A DNA stretch of 64,000 nucleotides from CAYXDO01 sp964463485 (GTDB lineage Bacteria > Myxococcota > Kuafuiibacteriia > Kuafuiibacteriales > Kuafuiibacteriaceae): positions 1 through 64,000 of the forward strand of contig CAYXDO010000008.1 in the NCBI GenBank assembly GCA_964463485.1. Direction: 5' to 3'. The notes below the pieces were generated by a model. It made no database searches, was not told the origin of the DNA, and was given only the letters and a program-made list of their open reading frames with translations. Each line of letters starts with the position of its first letter. Within the stretch, counting starts at the first letter, position 1. The position numbers and the translations under genes are program-made. Of the stretch, positions 17,850-25,741 are shown one piece after another.

Positions 17850-18869
17850 GTTGGTGGCGCCCCGCTCGATCAGCTTCTCGACTGGGTCGGGCCGGCTCCT
17901 CCAACGATCGTGGTACCAAACCCAGGCGGCGGGGTCTTCGCGAATCGCCTCCTCGAGCATCGCCGTCAGCTTTGCGGTCAGCGCGATGACGGCTTGGTCG
18001 AAGTCATCGGGCAACCCATCGAGCGGCACACGTCTCACTCGGACCTCGCGACCCTTCGTACTCCTGGCGGAGTAAGCGACCAGGACAGGGATTCGCCGTT
18101 TCAAGGCGAGCTCGGCGGCGGCGGTCGGGGTCTTGGCGAGCTCCCCGAAGAAGGGAACGAAGGTCGAGCGCACGCTGGTGTCTTGATCGATGAGGATCCC
18201 CAGGATGGCTTTGCGCCGAATCGCTGCGAGTATCTTTCGCGCGGCTTTCGGATCCTTTCGGTCAATGGTCTCGACGCCCGCGCGCTCCCTTCGAGACACG
18301 AGCCATTCGCCGATGAATGGGTTTGGGTGACTCCGCGCGAGGGTCGCCACGTCGTAGCCTTCGGAGGCTACTCTTTGCGCGAGGAGCTCCCAGTTGCCGA
18401 TGTGTCCGGTGACCACGATTGCTCCGTGGTCTTCCGCGAGAGTTGCCTCGAGTTGTCGCTTGGCTCCGTCGGGGAAGCCGATGAGTGGGTCGAGCACGTT
18501 CCCTTGCGCTCCCGTTTTGGTGTGCGCGCGGAGGTATTCGGCCACTGCGAGCTCCGCGATCGACTCACCGGTGGTTTGAAACGATCGCTTTGCCAGAGCC
18601 GTCGCGGCGTTGGGGGAGAGAGCCAAGCGTCGGCTGAGTTGATCTTTGGCCAGCCTGCGAGGGCGAAGCGCGAGCAGATGGGCCAGCGAGCCGGCGAATC
18701 GTCCGAGCGCGAGCGCGGCTTCGACCGGGAGCGCACCGAGCATGACGAAGAGCGCCCTGACGAGGAAGTAGACGATTCGGCGTCGAACCCTCTTGAGCTT
18801 CCGGCGAAGGCCGCGGGCGGTCCTGTTTCCGCTCGTCGAGTTCTGGGGTTGCGCGGTCGGAGGTAACAC
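17832..18869 (-). CDS. LpxL/HtrB-family lipid A-type acyltransferase
   Basis: 345 residues. The acyltransferase signature HIGNWE (H156-E161, HX4E catalytic pair) follows VVTGHIGNWELLAQ, and later blocks GILIDQDTS and FVPFFGELAKTPTAAAELALK match the lysophospholipid/lipid A acyltransferase family. An N-terminal basic stretch followed by a hydrophobic helix (about 33-60) anchors it to the inner membrane. It probably adds a secondary acyl chain to lipid A or a related lipid. GTG start at 18869. It lies 62 nt downstream of the FliG-like gene on the same strand, so it may be co-transcribed with the SctJ cluster. Convergent overlap of 18 nt with the GMC gene. Confidence 0.92.
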   Translation of the reverse strand: MLPPTAQPQNSTSGNRTARGLRRKLKRVRRRIVYFLVRALFVMLGALPVEAALALGRFAGSLAHLLALRPRRLAKDQLSRRLALSPNAATALAKRSFQTTGESIAELAVAEYLRAHTKTGAQGNVLDPLIGFPDGAKRQLEATLAEDHGAIVVTGHIGNWELLAQRVASEGYDVATLARSHPNPFIGEWLVSRRERAGVETIDRKDPKAARKILAAIRRKAILGILIDQDTSVRSTFVPFFGELAKTPTAAAELALKRRIPVLVAYSARSTKGREVRVRRVPLDGLPDDFDQAVIALTAKLTAMLEEAIREDPAAWVWYHDRWRSRPDPVEKLIERGATNSTSRG

Positions 18870-18931
18870 GGGGTCAGAAGGGTCAGGTTCGAAGGGTCAA
18901 GGCTCGAGGGCTCGATTCTTGAAGGATCGGT

Positions 18932-20089
18932 TCAGCCGTACCCTTCATCCTCGGCCTCGTGTAACTCACCCTCGCCGTCGTCCATAGGCTCGGAGGCTTG
19001 TGCGCCAGGGTCTTCCTCTTCGCCCCAGTAGCAGAACTGGAATTTCAGGAAGCGCGGGTTGACCTTGCCGCGCCCGGCGAGTCGCTCGACCCTGGTGAGG
19101 ACGAGGTCTTGGAGCCTTCGGATTTTGGCGCCGTCGAGCTCGGTGAGGTCCGTCATTTGATCGACGTAGGTTCGGAGGAGCCGACCGTGGCCCCGAGGAA
19201 GGCGCTGGGCGAGTTGCCGAACGAAGATGGGGCGTTCGCCGGTGCATGACTTGGCTAGGCGAAAGAGTCCGGCTTTGACGAAGAGCTCCCGCTGGAAGTG
19301 ATCCTTGGCCTCGCTCGGAGTGAGGCCGCGGTCTTGATCGAGCCGGAGGTCGCGGAGCATTCGCTGCAGAAAGCTCGTGGCTTCCTTGAGGCTCATGGCG
19401 TCGCGCGGTTCGGTGGCTTTGACGGCGGCGACGAGCTCTTCGGCGGCCTCTCGGGCGAGGCGTTGGCAGAGCTCGGCGAGCTTTCGTCGCCCGACGGGGA
19501 GGAACGCCGCGCCGAGCTCTTCGATGCCAAGCGCGCGCAGGAGCTGCAGGAGCTCTCGACCCTCGAGCAGCACGACGTCTTTGAAGAAGAAGTTGGTGGG
19601 CTCCGCCGGCGGGACCGGCATCGTCACGAAACGGGACTCGAAGATCTGCCGGACGACTTTGGTCACCTCCGGCGAGACCTTCTTCACCTCCTCTTTCGCC
19701 GGGATCTTGTCGCGAATCGGATCGGGCAACGCCGCGAGGATTTTGGCGCGCGAGTTCGCCGAGAGCTGAGCCAGAATCACGCCGATGGTCACCGGCTGCT
19801 CGCCGCGAAGCGCTGCCAACAGCCACGTGGCATCGACCTGGTCGAGCCCGACCAGACCTCGGAACTGAAACTGCTTGCGGATTTCCTGGGCGATGATCGC
19901 CGCGCGACGGTGACTCTCGAGGCCTTTGAGAGCCTCGGCCTTCTCCCGGACGGAGAAGGCGTCATCTTCGTTCAGGTAGTCGAGCATGCCCAAATCGTCG
20001 GCGCCGCCGCGCATGAACATCGTGCCGAGGAGGACCGTGAGCCTGGGGCTCAAGGGGTAGAAGAAGTCCGAGCCCTCGGGGCCAGCCAT
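18932..20089 (-). CDS. FliG-like protein, putative cytoplasmic-ring component of a type III secretion-type apparatus
   Basis: 385 residues, alpha-helical, cytoplasmic, no signal. Around residues 90-130, LRGEQPVTIGVILAQLSANSRAKILAALP closely follows the FliG middle-domain pattern (E-x-P-x-T-I-A-x-I-L-A-x-L ... A-x-x-L-x-x-L-P) that contacts FliF/FliM. The C-terminal half lacks a clear FliG torque domain and ends in an acidic tail. ATG at 20089 is preferred over the adjacent TTG at 20092. It starts 10 nt after the stop of the SctJ lipoprotein gene, the position where SctK lies in type III secretion operons; SctJ is the homologue of the FliF ring. A ring-adaptor role is inferred from motif and context. 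Confidence 0.65.
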   Translation of the reverse strand: MAGPEGSDFFYPLSPRLTVLLGTMFMRGGADDLGMLDYLNEDDAFSVREKAEALKGLESHRRAAIIAQEIRKQFQFRGLVGLDQVDATWLLAALRGEQPVTIGVILAQLSANSRAKILAALPDPIRDKIPAKEEVKKVSPEVTKVVRQIFESRFVTMPVPPAEPTNFFFKDVVLLEGRELLQLLRALGIEELGAAFLPVGRRKLAELCQRLAREAAEELVAAVKATEPRDAMSLKEATSFLQRMLRDLRLDQDRGLTPSEAKDHFQRELFVKAGLFRLAKSCTGERPIFVRQLAQRLPRGHGRLLRTYVDQMTDLTELDGAKIRRLQDLVLTRVERLAGRGKVNPRFLKFQFCYWGEEEDPGAQASEPMDDGEGELHEAEDEGYG

Positions 20090-20099
20090 CAATCAGCGA

Positions 20100-20978
20100 C
20101 TACTTGCGACCCTGCGCGTTGAACTGCGCGGTGAGTCGCGTGAGGTCTTTGCGATAACGCATCGCTCGCAGGGTCATGACGACAGCCAGGCCAGCGATGG
20201 CGAAGGAGAACACGACCGAGCCGAAGATCAGGTTTCGCAGCTTTCCCTTGGAGGTGACGCAGACTTCGACTCCGAGAAAGCCGGTGGGCTCGCAGCCCGT
20301 GCCGGGCATCAAAGCGCCGCTTCCATCCGGCTTGGGTACGCCTCGGCGACCCAACGCCTTGGGCATCATGTGCACGGCGACGTCCGTGCGCTTGAGCGCG
20401 GGCAGCGACGACTGGACGAAGTTTTGCACGGCTTCGACAGGGATCGGCACCTCGTTCTCGCTGGTGGGCTTGTACACGATGATCACGGAGGCCTTTGGAC
20501 GCTCCTTGGCCTCGTTCACGTCACGCAGCGGGTCGTCCTTGGGGATCGACACTTCGACCTGGACGTCGATGACGCCGGGCAGGCTTCGAAGCTTGTTCAC
20601 GATGTCGCCCTGGACGCCGATCTTGTGCTTGGCCATTTCGGCCTCGGCCGTCGGGATCAAGCCTCCCTCGCCAAGCGTCTTGTCGAGGCCCAGCTGCTTT
20701 TGGCGCGGGAGGTTCTCGTCCTTGAGGATGCGGTAGGCCGCGTTGCCGTCGGATTTCGCGACGATCACGTCGAACGCGGGGTCGCGGGAGGCGATGTTTC
20801 TCGTTTTTTCAGCAGCGATCCCGGCGTCGTCGAGGATGACGAGGATCTCGTTCGCTTCGTACTCCGAGAGCATCTGGGCGACCGGCTCCTTGGCGCAGCC
20901 GACAGTGAGGAGCACTACGAACCCGAGCGCTCGAACAGGCGGGCAGTGCTCGAGAAACACGAGCCGAGGTCGTACCAC
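20100..20978 (-). CDS. sctJ: SctJ/YscJ/HrcJ-family inner-membrane ring lipoprotein
   Basis: 292 residues. Signal peptide with lipobox TVGC (Cys28), then the YscJ/FliF-type ring-building domains: ANEILVILDDAGIAAEK, then VIVAKSDGNAAYRILKDENLPRQK, then VNKLRSLPGVIDVQVEVSIPKDDP and KASVIIVYKP. A single transmembrane helix lies near residues 250-272 (FGSVVFSFAIAGLAVVMTLRAM), with a short cytoplasmic tail, as in SctJ. This is the inner-membrane ring protein of injectisome-type type III secretion. GTG start at 20978. The downstream neighbour is FliG-like, but no export-apparatus (SctRSTUV), ATPase or needle gene is present in the window, so any full system must be elsewhere on the chromosome. Confidence 0.92.
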   Translation of the reverse strand: MVRPRLVFLEHCPPVRALGFVVLLTVGCAKEPVAQMLSEYEANEILVILDDAGIAAEKTRNIASRDPAFDVIVAKSDGNAAYRILKDENLPRQKQLGLDKTLGEGGLIPTAEAEMAKHKIGVQGDIVNKLRSLPGVIDVQVEVSIPKDDPLRDVNEAKERPKASVIIVYKPTSENEVPIPVEAVQNFVQSSLPALKRTDVAVHMMPKALGRRGVPKPDGSGALMPGTGCEPTGFLGVEVCVTSKGKLRNLIFGSVVFSFAIAGLAVVMTLRAMRYRKDLTRLTAQFNAQGRK

Positions 20979-21023
20979 GGTCCGAGCGGTTGCGCCACGC
21001 GGCGTCCGGATCGGAGGCGGGGA

Positions 21024-21635
21024 TCAGCGAACGCCGAAGTCTTGCGTCCAGTAAGTCTCGTACGTCGAGCCCGCGTTATACGCGTAGCCAACGCCGACGT
21101 GAGTTGCGCGGGCGCCCATCAAGTTGCGGCAGTGGCCCGGCGAGCTGATCCAGCCGTCCATCGCCGCATCGGCGGTTGGCTGCCCTGCCGCGATGTTTTC
21201 CGAGACTGGGTCGCCTTGGAATCCCGCCGCGGCGATTCGATCCCAGGCGGTGCGGCCATCGAGCGAGTCGTGTTGAAAGTAGTTCTGCGCGGCCATGTCG
21301 GCCGAGTGGCCCTGGGCAGCGCTCATGAGCGCCGTGTCCAACGCGACCGGTCCGACCGCGGGATACCAGGTGCCACCGCAATCCGCGCCGGTGCTTCGAA
21401 TATGGTTGACCCGCTGAAGGACGGTCTCGGCATAGGCCGGGAAAGATCCACCCCCCGATCCGCCGCCACCCGATCCGCCGCCACCCGATCCGCCACCGCC
21501 CGATCCGCCGCTCGACCCGCCACCACCGCCCGACCCACCGCCGGATGGGGGCGGGGTCGGCTCACCGGGGTCGCACGCAGCGACCGAGAGCACGACGGAG
21601 AAGGTGGCCAGGAGGATCGAGGGCAGCCGCATCAT
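21024..21635 (-). CDS. CAP/SCP-domain (PR-1-like) lipoprotein with Gly-Ser linker
   Basis: 203 residues: signal peptide with lipobox VAAC (about residue 21), a proline stretch, an extended Gly/Ser linker of about 45 residues (GGGGS-type repeats), then a CAP domain. The CAP core is recognisable: VLQRVNHIRSTGADCGG, LDTALMSAAQGHSADMA, NYFQHDSLDGRTAWDRI, VSENIAAGQ, WISSPGHCRNLMGARATHVGVGYA, and terminal YWTQDFG. The conserved His and Glu of the CAP cavity (H in QHDSLDG, E in SENIA, H in SPGHC) are present. Predicted tethered extracellular protein; bacterial CAP proteins have mostly unknown activity. Tandem ATGs at 21635/21632; an ATG at 21653 is also possible. Divergent from the DUF4336-like gene. 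Confidence 0.92.
   Translation of the reverse strand: MMRLPSILLATFSVVLSVAACDPGEPTPPPSGGGSGGGGGSSGGSGGGGSGGGGSGGGGSGGGSFPAYAETVLQRVNHIRSTGADCGGTWYPAVGPVALDTALMSAAQGHSADMAAQNYFQHDSLDGRTAWDRIAAAGFQGDPVSENIAAGQPTADAAMDGWISSPGHCRNLMGARATHVGVGYAYNAGSTYETYWTQDFGVR
21446..21543. repeat. Tandem repeats encoding the Gly-Ser linker
   Basis: Imperfect tandem copies of a 15-nt unit (on this strand CGATCCGCCGCCACC and variants) encode the Gly-Gly-Gly-Gly-Ser linker of the CAP-domain lipoprotein. Unit length matches five codons, so copy number changes keep the frame. It is a coding microsatellite likely to vary in length among strains. Confidence 0.8.
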
Positions 21636-21721
21636 CGGGTCGCAACGTTCCATTTTCCGGACGGTTTGGCCATCACTTCGCTGTCTCTTGACAACCTCGA
21701 AATGTAAGGCGTGGTAACCGC

Positions 21722-22420
21722 ATGCCAAAGGCCTTCGATTCATGGACGGTCCTCCCGCACAAGCCGCTGGACAAGCTCGAGGACAACCTGTGGACGGTCA
21801 GCGGGAAGCTCGGAGCTACGCAGCGCCGCATGACGCTCGCAAAGCTCTTGGACGGCCGGATCATCGTGCACAACGGGATCGCGCTCGAAGAGACCTCGAT
21901 GGGAGAGATCGAAGCTTGGGGTACGGTGGCGGCGATCGTCGTCCCGAACGGCTTTCATCGGATGGATTCGAAGATCTGGAAGGCCCGCTACCCGAACGCG
22001 AAGGTCTACTGTCCCAAGGGCGCGACCAAGAAGGTGTCCCAGGTGCTGAGCGTCGACGGGGACTACGCGGCGATCCCGGCGGATCGCACTGTGCGCGCGT
22101 TTCACTTGGACGGGCTCGAGGACGGAGAGGGTGTGTTGGAAGTGCGGTCGGGGGACGGTGTCACACTGGTCTTCAACGACTCGATCCTGAACCTACCGCC
22201 GACGGGCGGGTTCTGGGGCTTCATGCTGGCTCCGACCGGCAAGATTTCGGTTCCGAGAGCCACGCGCTGGTTTGTCATCAAGAACAAACAGTCGTTCGTC
22301 GATCACTTGAAGCGCCTATCGGCCACCGAGGGACTTCGGCGGTTGATCTTCGCCCACGGCGCCACGTGTTCGGAGGACCCCGCTTCGGTCCTTCGCGCAG
22401 TCGTGTCTGACCTGAGCTGA
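21722..22420 (+). CDS. DUF4336-like protein (metallo-beta-lactamase-related fold without metal motif)
   Basis: 232 residues. The sequence LEDNLWTVSGKLGATQRRMTLAKL, DGRIIVHNGIALEET and AAIVVPNGFHRMDSKIWKARYPNAKVYCP matches the DUF4336 pattern, in which proteins resemble metallo-beta-lactamases but lack the HxHxDH metal-binding motif. No HxHxDH is seen here either. A late helix-strand section ends in LIFAHGATCSEDP. Function unknown; enzymes of this group have no assigned reaction. ATG at 21722. It ends in a near-perfect palindrome shared with the convergent Hsp70 gene. The diverging neighbour is the CAP-domain lipoprotein, 86 bp away. Confidence 0.75.
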   Translation: MPKAFDSWTVLPHKPLDKLEDNLWTVSGKLGATQRRMTLAKLLDGRIIVHNGIALEETSMGEIEAWGTVAAIVVPNGFHRMDSKIWKARYPNAKVYCPKGATKKVSQVLSVDGDYAAIPADRTVRAFHLDGLEDGEGVLEVRSGDGVTLVFNDSILNLPPTGGFWGFMLAPTGKISVPRATRWFVIKNKQSFVDHLKRLSATEGLRRLIFAHGATCSEDPASVLRAVVSDLS

Positions 22421-22435
22421 CGTCAGCTGAGGTCA
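22408..22435. terminator. 28-bp near-perfect palindrome at the convergent gene ends
   Basis: The 14-bp perfect palindrome AGCTGACGTCAGCT (22415-22428) is extended outward by TGACCT (22408-22413) and AGGTCA (22430-22435), with one mismatched pair between. It covers the stop codon of the DUF4336-like gene and the last codon and stop of the convergent Hsp70 gene. It would fold on both transcripts and probably acts as a bidirectional end signal; no T-run is present. Confidence 0.6.
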
Positions 22436-24049
22436 GCGTTTGGCCGCTTCGGCGGGGCGGGTCGGCTCGTTCTTGGCGACGCACAAGGCCGGCTCGATCG
22501 GAGCGCCGCCTCGAATGGACTCGTGCTCCTTCGTTTTGATCTCAAACTTTTCGCCTTCGCGGCCGTCCTCCGGTGAGGTGACGACGAGAATCCGATTCAT
22601 CCCGAGCACGAGGTCGACGACGATCTTTGCCTCACCCGCTTTCGCCTCGGGGATGTCTTCGTACACGACCGTCCCGAGATACTCGGTGTTCAAAAGATCG
22701 TCGGACTCGCCTTGGAAGAGGTCGACCTCGACCACGCGCTGTTTGTCGCGCGTCGTGGGGATCATGACTCGGCGCGTGATGGGGAGCTTCGAGTCCTTGT
22801 CGATGATGCGCATGAAGCGCCCGTCGGCCAGCGCGATTCCGATCGGCTCCTTCAACATGTCGGACGACGCTGTGTCTCCTCGGCGCAGGCTGTCGGCGAG
22901 CAGCGCGGCGCCGAGCGCGATCACTTCTTCGGGCGGCAAGGTCGCCTTGGGTTCCTTGCCGAACATCTCGTGGACCTTGCTCTTGAGGAGGGGCAGGCGG
23001 GTGCCACCGCCGACGAAGATGATGTCGTCGATGTCGGACGCGGTGAGGCCGCGTTCCTCGAGCACGTGGTTGACGAGGTTGATGACACGAGCGACGAGGT
23101 CTTCGGCGAGCTTTTCGACGGTGTCCTTGGGAAGCCGCAGCGCGCCGATTTGAGGCTTCTTGCCCTTCTGTCCGACCTCGAGAGGGATCTGAAGATCCAC
23201 CGCCTTGAAACGCGAGAGCTCGCGCTTGGCCTGCTCTGCGGCCGTGCGGACCTTCATGAGCAGCGGAGCTTCTTTGCTGAGGTCCTTGCCGAACTTCTTT
23301 TTGATTTGCGCGAGGATCCACTCGGTGATGCGCGCGTCGAGGTTGGCTCCGCCGAGGTACGCGTCGCCGCCTGTCGCGACGACGTCGAACACGTTTCCCG
23401 TGATCTCCATGACGGACACATCGAGTCGAATGCCTCCCATGTCCAAGATGAGGATGCGACTATCGCCGCTCTTGTTGTAGCCGTAGGCGAGCGCGACGGC
23501 GGTCGGCTCGTGTACGATCTTGACCACTTCGAGCTTGGCGCGACGAGCCGCGTCTTTGACCGCTTCCTTCTGCTGGGCGTTGAAGTAGGCGGGCACGGCC
23601 ACGACGCATTCTTTGACAGGCTTGCCGAGATGGGCCTCCGCGAACGTCCTCACCTGATTCAAGAGAAGTCCGGCAACCTCTGCAGGAGTAAGGCGGGCGC
23701 CGCCGACCTCGATGGACACGCCCTCCCCGTCGGGTACGATGCGAAAGCCGACGCGCGCTTGAAGGTCGCGCACGGCTTGAGACGTAGACTTTCTGCCCAG
23801 CAATCGCTTGACGCCCGTGACGGTGTCCGCCGGAGCGGTCGTCAGCATGTCCTGCGCAGCCTTGCCAACGACGGGGCCTTTGCCCTGTTTGAATCCGACG
23901 ACGGCTGGCAGCGAAGACGAACCTCGTTCGCCCGGAATGACTTTAGGAGGAGCGCCCGGGCCGGGCACGAACGCGGCGATCACTGACGTCATGCCGAGGT
24001 CGATTCCGATGATCGGGGCGTCGTCGGCGCCTCTCTTCGCGTCCGTCAC
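22433..24049 (-). CDS. Hsp70/DnaK-family protein with degenerate ATP-binding motifs
   Basis: 538 residues. An Hsp70 nucleotide-binding domain (residues about 12-385) is clear: IIGIDLGMTS, CVVAVPAYFNAQQKEAVKDAA, KIVHEPTAVALAYGY, and DDIIFVGGGTRLPLLKSKV. But the phosphate-2 loop reads DMGGIRLD (203-210) where canonical DnaK has DLGGGTFD, replacing the conserved Gly and Thr by Ile and Arg; the phosphate-1 loop has GM where DnaK has GT. Hydrolysis is probably impaired. The C-terminal part contains a beta-sandwich-like region but the helical lid is short or missing, giving 538 aa instead of about 630. GTG start at 24049. No dnaJ or grpE next to it. The Mla operon diverges from its 5' side. Confidence 0.9.
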   Translation of the reverse strand: MTDAKRGADDAPIIGIDLGMTSVIAAFVPGPGAPPKVIPGERGSSSLPAVVGFKQGKGPVVGKAAQDMLTTAPADTVTGVKRLLGRKSTSQAVRDLQARVGFRIVPDGEGVSIEVGGARLTPAEVAGLLLNQVRTFAEAHLGKPVKECVVAVPAYFNAQQKEAVKDAARRAKLEVVKIVHEPTAVALAYGYNKSGDSRILILDMGGIRLDVSVMEITGNVFDVVATGGDAYLGGANLDARITEWILAQIKKKFGKDLSKEAPLLMKVRTAAEQAKRELSRFKAVDLQIPLEVGQKGKKPQIGALRLPKDTVEKLAEDLVARVINLVNHVLEERGLTASDIDDIIFVGGGTRLPLLKSKVHEMFGKEPKATLPPEEVIALGAALLADSLRRGDTASSDMLKEPIGIALADGRFMRIIDKDSKLPITRRVMIPTTRDKQRVVEVDLFQGESDDLLNTEYLGTVVYEDIPEAKAGEAKIVVDLVLGMNRILVVTSPEDGREGEKFEIKTKEHESIRGGAPIEPALCVAKNEPTRPAEAAKR

Positions 24050-24161
24050 GAAGCCAAGGATGCTAGCAGGCTGCGGAGCAATCCGCGAGATACGAGCGGA
24101 TCGCGGGTTTGACGACCGATGATTTCTGGCGAGGTCATCGGGCTGGATCTACGGTCGCGGA

Positions 24162-24971
24162 GTGGCCGAGGCCGCGACCAAGAGCTGGATCGAACGCCCG
24201 TTCGATCGGCTGTTTCGTGGGCTCGGAGCTTTCTTCGAAGAGGTCGGGCTCATGTTCGAGCTCTTCGCCTCTGCGTGCCGGTGGGCGCTTCGAAGGCCTT
24301 ACCGACTCGGCTTGTTTCTGGCGCAGTGTGAGTTCATCGGCGTCGGCTCGCTCTTCATCGTGTTGTTGACGGGCCTGTTCACGGGTCTGGTGTTCGCGCT
24401 CCAGTCGTCCTTCGCGTTCGCAAAGTTCAACGCGGAGGCGCTGGTGGGCGCGACGGTGGTGATCTCGTTGTGCCGCGAGCTCGGCCCCGTGCTGACCGGC
24501 CTGATGGTTACAGGGCGGGCCGGATCGGCCATCGCGACCGAGCTCGGAACGATGCGCGTGACCGAGCAGATCGACGCGCTCGAGACCATGGCGGTCTCGC
24601 CGATTCAGTATCTCGTCGTGCCTCGGGTGCTCGCGCTCGTGATCGTGATGCCGCTGCTCACGATGTTGTTCAACACGATCGGATTCTTCGGAGCTTACAT
24701 CGTCGGCGTGTACCAAGCTGGTATCAACGCGGGGACGTTTCTCGGTCGCATCGAGCGGCTGGCCGAGCTGTCCGATTTGCTCGGAGGTTTGGCGAAGTCC
24801 TCGGTGTTCGGCCTGGTGATCGGGCTGGTCGCGTGCTTTCGCGGAATGAATGCCTCGGGAGGCTCTCGGGGAGTAGGGCTCGCGGCGACACAAACCGTGG
24901 TGACGTGTTCGGTCGCCATCCTCGTCGTCGACTACGTGCTCACGACTTTGCTCCTGCTGCTCACGCGATGA
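24162..24971 (+). CDS. mlaE: MlaE-family ABC lipid transporter permease
   Basis: 269 residues, polytopic membrane protein of the MlaE/YrbE family. Typical blocks: FTGLVFALQSSFAF, SLCRELGPVLTGLMVTGRAGSAIATELGTMRVTEQIDALETMAVSP in two adjoining pieces, and the late TM helices (VVTCSVAILVVDYVLTTLL). It forms the membrane core of a phospholipid transporter between inner and outer membranes. GTG start at 24162. Its last codons overlap the ATG of the ATPase gene (ATGA), showing translational coupling. The genes for a periplasmic shuttle (MlaC) or STAS protein (MlaB) are not in this operon. Confidence 0.95.
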   Translation: MAEAATKSWIERPFDRLFRGLGAFFEEVGLMFELFASACRWALRRPYRLGLFLAQCEFIGVGSLFIVLLTGLFTGLVFALQSSFAFAKFNAEALVGATVVISLCRELGPVLTGLMVTGRAGSAIATELGTMRVTEQIDALETMAVSPIQYLVVPRVLALVIVMPLLTMLFNTIGFFGAYIVGVYQAGINAGTFLGRIERLAELSDLLGGLAKSSVFGLVIGLVACFRGMNASGGSRGVGLAATQTVVTCSVAILVVDYVLTTLLLLLTR

Positions 24972-25741
24972 TGGCTGCGATGATGGATGCCGACGATCAG
25001 ATCGCGATCCGCACCGTCGGGTTGCACAAAGCCTTCGGCAGCAACCGAGTGCTTCGAGGAATCTCGATCGACTTTCCGCGAGGGACGACGACCGTGATCC
25101 TCGGAGGTTCGGGCAGCGGCAAGTCGGTGTTGATGAAGCACTTGATCGGTTTGTTGCGCCCCGATCAGGGCCAGATCCTGGTCGAGGGCGAGGATCTCGC
25201 GTCGCTCCACGGCGAGAAGCTCACCCGTTTTCGAACCAAGTTCGGGATGGTCTTTCAGTGGGCCGCGCTGTTCGACTCGATGACCGTGGGGGACAACGTC
25301 GCCTTCCCCTTGCGGGAGCACCACCCGGAGCTCTCCGACGCGGAGATCGCCAGACGTGTCAGCGAGAAGCTGAGCATGTTCGGCCTCGAAGGAACCGAGA
25401 TGAAGTTCCCCGCGGACCTCTCGGGAGGCATGAGGAAACGCGTGGGCCTCGCTCGCGCGATCATCTTGGAACCCCGAATCGTGTTGTACGACGAGCCCAC
25501 CACGGGGCTCGATCCGATCACCACGAACTACGTCGACGAGATGATCCTCCGAGCGAAGGAGCGGCTCGGCGTGACGAGCGTCGTGATCTCTCACGACATC
25601 GGCTCGGCGTTTCACATCGCCGACTTCATCGCGTTCCTCTATGAGGGCGAGATCGTCGCGTACGGTCCGCCACGCGAGCTTCGACAGAGCACCCACCCGT
25701 TCGTCTCCGAGTTCCTCTCGATGTGGTTCGGCAGAAACTGA
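24968..25741 (+). CDS. mlaF: MlaF-family ABC transporter ATP-binding protein
   Basis: 257 residues. Full ABC ATPase set: Walker A GGSGSGKS (about residues 44-51), Q-loop in GMVFQWAALFDSMTV (the MlaF-type F-Q-x-x-A-L-F-D-S-M-T block), signature LSGGMRKRVGLARAI, Walker B IVLYDEPTTGLDP, and switch histidine in VVISHDI. Energises the MlaE permease. The ATG at 24968 overlaps the mlaE stop; further in-frame ATGs follow immediately, so the exact start may be a few codons downstream. The stop shares one base with the next start (TGATG). Role: phospholipid transport for outer-membrane asymmetry, from family knowledge. Confidence 0.95.
   Translation: MMAAMMDADDQIAIRTVGLHKAFGSNRVLRGISIDFPRGTTTVILGGSGSGKSVLMKHLIGLLRPDQGQILVEGEDLASLHGEKLTRFRTKFGMVFQWAALFDSMTVGDNVAFPLREHHPELSDAEIARRVSEKLSMFGLEGTEMKFPADLSGGMRKRVGLARAIILEPRIVLYDEPTTGLDPITTNYVDEMILRAKERLGVTSVVISHDIGSAFHIADFIAFLYEGEIVAYGPPRELRQSTHPFVSEFLSMWFGRN

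Noticed and set aside
21446..21543. CRISPR-like short repeats
   Set aside because: They are uninterrupted 15-nt coding units for Gly-Ser, with no spacers and no cas genes.
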